DNA of 64,000 nt. It comes from Nitrospirales bacterium. Lineage in GTDB: Bacteria > Nitrospirota > Nitrospiria > Nitrospirales > UBA8639. Below, in pieces: positions 60,778 through 64,000 of the stretch (its first letter is position 1; every line of letters starts with the position of its first letter). The position numbers and the translations under genes were made by a program. The stretch covers positions 248,001 through 312,000 of the forward strand of contig JAJDBP010000002.1 of the NCBI GenBank assembly GCA_029261295.1, given 5' to 3'. The notes beneath the pieces were generated by a model. The model did no database searches and was not told the origin of the DNA. It worked only from the letters and a program-made list of their open reading frames with translations.

Positions 60778-61728
60778 ATGATGAGACGAGTGAAAGTGAC
60801 CGTGGTAGGGGCAGGCAATGTTGGTGGATCGATTGCTCAACGCCTGGCTGAAAAAAATTGTTACGACATTGTATTAGTAGATATTGTTGAAGGCATGCCA
60901 CAGGGCAAAGCTCTAGACCTTGTCGAAGCTGGGCCCGTTTGCTCGTATGACTCCGCGGTGACTGGTGCGAATACCTATGAGGCGACCAAAGATTCAGACA
61001 TTATCGTTATAACTTCGGGTATTCCGCGACGACCAGGAATGAGTCGGGATGAATTACTCGAGACGAACACCAAGATTGTGTCTTCGGTTGTTCAAGAAAC
61101 GGCCAAGCGGTCTCCGGAAGCAATTCTTATTATTGTCTCCAATCCATTAGATGTCATGACGTATGTGGCTCACCGCGTCAGTGGATTTCCGAGAAGCCGC
61201 GTGTTGGGTATGGCAGGTGTCCTGGATTCGGCACGATTTCGTTCCTTTATTGCAGAAGCCTTACAAGTTTCTGTCGAAAATATTCATGCCATGGTGCTGG
61301 GAGGACATGGGGACTCCATGGTGCCTCTCATTCGGTATACCACGGTTGCCGGTCGTCCGATTGATGAATGGTTTTCGCCTGAGAAGCTGGAGGCTTTGAT
61401 AAAACGCACCCGTGAAGGAGGCGCAGAGATCGTGAATTTATTGAAGACGGGAAGTGCATACTATGCTCCAGCAGCCTCTGTTGTAGAAATGGTAGAAGCC
61501 ATTTCAAAAGATCAAAAGAAAATTCTTCCCTGTGCCACCTTATGTGAAGGTGAGTATGGGTTTGATGGCTTGGTGCTAGGCGTGCCGGTGAAATTGGGGT
61601 CTGGCGGAGCTGAGGCTATTGTTGAATATGCGCTCACCGTCGAGGAAAAAGCTGCTCTAGAAAACTCTGCGCAGGTGGTTCGGGACTTATGTGAACTGGT
61701 TAATCAGATGTCCATCAAGATGGACTAA
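60778..61728 (+). CDS. mdh: Malate dehydrogenase (MdhC-type)
   Basis: Interconverts malate and oxaloacetate with NAD in the TCA or reductive TCA cycle. The mature frame has about 316 residues: the NAD motif [20 protein letters not shown], the active-site loop [18 protein letters not shown] (arginines binding the carboxylate), the catalytic Asp in [10 protein letters not shown] and His in [11 protein letters not shown]. The lactate-dehydrogenase-like type is clear. The frame is open from 60748, but ATG 60778 (or 60781) is nearer to the GGGTGG ribosome binding site and the family N-terminus. Confidence 0.94.
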   Translation: MMRRVKVTVVGAGNVGGSIAQRLAEKNCYDIVLVDIVEGMPQGKALDLVEAGPVCSYDSAVTGANTYEATKDSDIIVITSGIPRRPGMSRDELLETNTKIVSSVVQETAKRSPEAILIIVSNPLDVMTYVAHRVSGFPRSRVLGMAGVLDSARFRSFIAEALQVSVENIHAMVLGGHGDSMVPLIRYTTVAGRPIDEWFSPEKLEALIKRTREGGAEIVNLLKTGSAYYAPAASVVEMVEAISKDQKKILPCATLCEGEYGFDGLVLGVPVKLGSGGAEAIVEYALTVEEKAALENSAQVVRDLCELVNQMSIKMD

Positions 61729-61929
61729 CTCTTTGCCCGCGTGTGCTTTCGCTTATCAGTGTGTTTGTTTCTCACGTCAAGATGCCCTTGGTTTTTCAAG
61801 CCATTCCTTGACGTCATTTGAGACCCATTCGTATAGTGAGGGGCGAAGAAGGGCTCGTGAAATATCTATGTCCAATCCATCTGGATACTATTAAAATGAA
61901 TATTTTTCCCGTTCCAACAGAGGATCCTA

Positions 61930-63225
61930 ATGGTTGAGGAAATGACTCCGCGTGTATTACGAGAAGTTCCTGGAGACGCTTGGGATAGTGAAGCCTATTG
62001 CAAGCAGGGTGGGTATGAGGTTTGGAAGGAATGCCTGACGAAGTCTGATCCGCAGGGCATTATTGCGAAATTGAAGGAAGCTCATCTTCGAGGGCGTGGT
62101 GGCGCGGGGTTTCCAACCGGTTTGAAGTGGGACAAAGTTCTCAATCATCGTATCGAAGAGCATTATTTTGTGTGCAACGCCGGTGAGCATGAACCAGGTA
62201 CCTTTAAGGACCGCTATTTACTCCGACATCATCCCCATCAACTCTTAGAGGGGTGCCTGATTGCCGCATATACCGTAGGAGCCAAAAAAGCCTACATTTA
62301 TCTCAATCACGAATTTTCTGAGGAGAAAGCTATCTTTGAGCGAGCTAAGGAAGAAGCGAAAGCTAAGGGTCTAGTGGGTGAAAATATTTTAGGGACAGGT
62401 CTCAATTTAGATATTGAAGTATTTGATGGCTATGGAAGCTATGTTGCCGGCGAAGAAACGGCCATGTTGGAGTCCATGCAAGGGCGTCCAGCGCAACCCA
62501 AACAAAAGCCGCCATTCTATCCGACCGAATTTGGGCTCTATGGCAAACCGACATTGGTGAATAATGTAGAGACATTATCGAATATTCCACAATTACTTCA
62601 GAAAGGTCCCGAATGGTTTAGAGAAGTGGGAACCAGTACGACGCCGGGAACCATGTTGTTTTCTTTGAGTGGGGCCGTCAATCGGACGGGAGTGTATGAG
62701 TTGCCGTTAGGAACAACCATCCGGCATTTGATTGAAGTGTGTGGGCAAGGCGTACCGCAGGGCCGTGGGGTGAAAGCCGTGTTCCCTGGTGGGCCCTCCT
62801 TCTCCATGGTGGGTGCGGATCAGTTAGATCTGCCGATGGATTTTGATTCCTTAAAAAAGGCGGGAACCGGATTGGGGTCTGCGGGTGTGATTGTGGTGGA
62901 TGATGCAACGTGTATGGTGGAACAAACTCTCAAGTTTTCACATTTCTTTGAGCGAGAGACCTGTGGCCAATGCCCTCCCTGCAAAATTGGCACGGAAGAA
63001 TTGGCAACGTTGGTTCGGAAAATTGAAGACGGACAGGGCGAAGAAAAAGATTTGGCAAAATTGTTGCAAATTTGTGGGTTTGTCAAAGGTACGGGATTTT
63101 GTACGTTGGTGACCGGTGCGGCGGTTCTCGTGCAAAATAGTTTGCGACTGTTCAGGCCTGAGTTTGAAGAGCATATCCGATTAGGACGGTGCCCACAAAA
63201 AACAGCAACGGTGGCAGCAGGATAA
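61930..63225 (+). CDS. NuoF-like flavoprotein (NADH-binding subunit), stand-alone
   Basis: A 431-residue protein of the NuoF/HoxF family. The FMN site is RGRGGAGFPTGLKW (about residue 55), followed by FVCNAGEHEPGTFKDRYLL and the glycine-rich GYGSYVAGEETAMLESMQG. The 4Fe-4S motif is CGQCPPCKIG with a later Cys in GFCTL. NuoE, NuoG and the other complex I subunits are not here; instead a 2Fe-2S ferredoxin gene begins 12 bases after its stop. The pair may form an NADH:ferredoxin-type module. AGAGGA precedes the ATG. Confidence 0.93.
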   Translation: MVEEMTPRVLREVPGDAWDSEAYCKQGGYEVWKECLTKSDPQGIIAKLKEAHLRGRGGAGFPTGLKWDKVLNHRIEEHYFVCNAGEHEPGTFKDRYLLRHHPHQLLEGCLIAAYTVGAKKAYIYLNHEFSEEKAIFERAKEEAKAKGLVGENILGTGLNLDIEVFDGYGSYVAGEETAMLESMQGRPAQPKQKPPFYPTEFGLYGKPTLVNNVETLSNIPQLLQKGPEWFREVGTSTTPGTMLFSLSGAVNRTGVYELPLGTTIRHLIEVCGQGVPQGRGVKAVFPGGPSFSMVGADQLDLPMDFDSLKKAGTGLGSAGVIVVDDATCMVEQTLKFSHFFERETCGQCPPCKIGTEELATLVRKIEDGQGEEKDLAKLLQICGFVKGTGFCTLVTGAAVLVQNSLRLFRPEFEEHIRLGRCPQKTATVAAG

Positions 63226-63237
63226 AGGACGAGAAGA

Positions 63238-63585
63238 ATGCCTCGTGTGACGTTTATTCATCCTGAAGGAAAAAGTGGAGAAGTGCCAGCCGATCTTTCT
63301 CTTTTAGAGGCGGCAGAGCAATTAGGCTTTCCTCTCAATCATGACTGTGGCGGCAATGCCTCGTGTACAACCTGTCGCGTGGATGTGGTGGCCGGGTTGG
63401 AAAACTTGTCTGACATAGATTTTGATGAGCAAGATTTATTGGATCGCGAAGCTCTAATCGAACCATATCGACGATTAGGCTGTCAGGCTCGAGTGACGGG
63501 GGATGTGATTGTTCAAGTCCCTGAAGAGAAATGGGATAAATCATCATTAGATGAATCTCAAGAAGTCGAATCCTCTCCGCAATAA
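63238..63585 (+). CDS. 2Fe-2S ferredoxin
   Basis: A 115-residue plant/adrenodoxin-type ferredoxin. Ligands: C-x5-C-x2-C in DCGGNASCTTCRVDVV and the fourth Cys in RLGCQARVTG. It follows the NuoF-like gene by 12 bases and should be its electron partner. GGACGAGAAG stands before the ATG. The C-terminus is a short acidic tail. Confidence 0.92.
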   Translation: MPRVTFIHPEGKSGEVPADLSLLEAAEQLGFPLNHDCGGNASCTTCRVDVVAGLENLSDIDFDEQDLLDREALIEPYRRLGCQARVTGDVIVQVPEEKWDKSSLDESQEVESSPQ

Positions 63586-63660
63586 CACGCAATCTCATGC
63601 TCAGAGACGAGAGCGACGTCTCATGACCCCAATGAATCCATTCTGCTCCATCTAGTCTCA

Positions 63661-64000
63661 ATGCCTCCAATTTCTTCAATTACCCGAACGTATTTCTTTT
63701 GTGCCGCGCATCGGTTGCATACCGATCAATTATCAGAGGATGTCAATCAGAAAATATTTGGCAAATGCAATAACCTGAACGGCCACGGCCATAATTATAC
63801 GATTCAAGTTACTGTTCAAGGAGAACTGGATACAACAACCGGATTGATTACGGATGTGAATCAACTTGATCAAGTAGTGCAAGAAGACATCGTTGCTCGA
63901 TTCGATCACCAACATTTAAATTTCGATCCGGCATTCGACAATCTCACCACAACAGGGGAAAATTTGGCCCGTGTCATCTGGGGTCTATTGGTGAATCGAA
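63661..64000 (+). CDS. QueD/6-pyruvoyl-tetrahydropterin synthase-family protein, 3'-truncated by the window edge
   Basis: The first 113 codons are present. Zinc-binding histidines are at FCAAHRLH and NGHGHNY, the catalytic Cys in GKCNNLNG, and DHQHLN and TTTGENLARVIW follow. QueD converts dihydroneopterin triphosphate to carboxytetrahydropterin in queuosine synthesis; PTPS members make related pterins. The ATG at 63661 has no clear ribosome binding site. The gene runs off the right end, so the subtype (QueD or PTPS) cannot be decided. Confidence 0.85.
   Translation, partial: MPPISSITRTYFFCAAHRLHTDQLSEDVNQKIFGKCNNLNGHGHNYTIQVTVQGELDTTTGLITDVNQLDQVVQEDIVARFDHQHLNFDPAFDNLTTTGENLARVIWGLLVNR

Noticed and set aside
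63604-63622. GAGACG/CGTCTC inverted repeat after the ferredoxin gene
   Set aside because: Only six base pairs and no T-tract, so not called as a terminator.

Overview
The window looks like a chromosomal segment of a Gram-negative, aerobic bacterium, most likely a Nitrospirota member (Nitrospira-like). This is inferred from the gene mix: a stand-alone NuoF-like protein with a 2Fe-2S ferredoxin, malate dehydrogenase, a NorD/CbbO-like VWA protein, DsrE/TusA, many secreted caspase-like, FecR and DUF928 proteins, PEP-CTERM, and moderate GC with AT-rich spacers. No rRNA, tRNA, CRISPR array, transposase or integrase was recognised. The window cuts a gene at each end: a family-5 uracil-DNA glycosylase on the left and a QueD/PTPS-family gene on the right.

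Layout. 0-11 kb is mostly housekeeping: UDG, transaldolase, 6-phosphogluconolactonase, an SPFH/NfeD pair, a TerB-like protein, a thioredoxin-fold protein, tusA/dsrE, glutamate formimidoyltransferase, a CBS protein and a voltage-gated cation channel with an unusually acidic selectivity filter. 11-24 kb is an extracytoplasmic accessory block: FecR, YVTN propeller, two multi-domain caspase-like proteins, DUF928, an outer-membrane beta-barrel protein and a decayed second copy of the channel. 24-44 kb is the most unusual region. It holds an FHA-domain sigma-54 activator, two secreted proteins built of 36-residue N-x-A-I-G / A-N-x-G-S repeats, a small secreted protein, a CsgG-like outer-membrane lipoprotein, LPP20-like and DUF4384 proteins, a GIN-domain protein, a Deg9/10-like protease, an erythromycin-esterase-like protein and a transmembrane Ser/Thr kinase. 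Three good sigma-54 promoters (near 25.77, 28.34 and 44.09 kb) stand before the two repeat genes and before an unlisted 58-codon gene. 45-55 kb is an ergothioneine island: EgtE-like, EgtD, a fused binding-protein/permease with its ATPase, EgtB, and an ECF transporter with a fused S-A-A subunit plus EcfT. 55-64 kb returns to general functions: PEP-CTERM protein, Fur-controlled bfd, DUF167, VWA protein, mdh, nuoF-like, ferredoxin and QueD/PTPS.

How the parts may work together. My main hypothesis is that 23.7-44.3 kb encodes a sigma-54-controlled surface fibre (amyloid-like or beta-solenoid). The repeat proteins would be the subunits, the CsgG-like lipoprotein the secretion pore, and LPP20/GIN/Deg proteins the periplasmic or outer-membrane accessories. 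The kinase could signal to the FHA-sigma-54 activator. The domain calls are made from sequence patterns read by eye. The fibre and its signalling circuit are inference.
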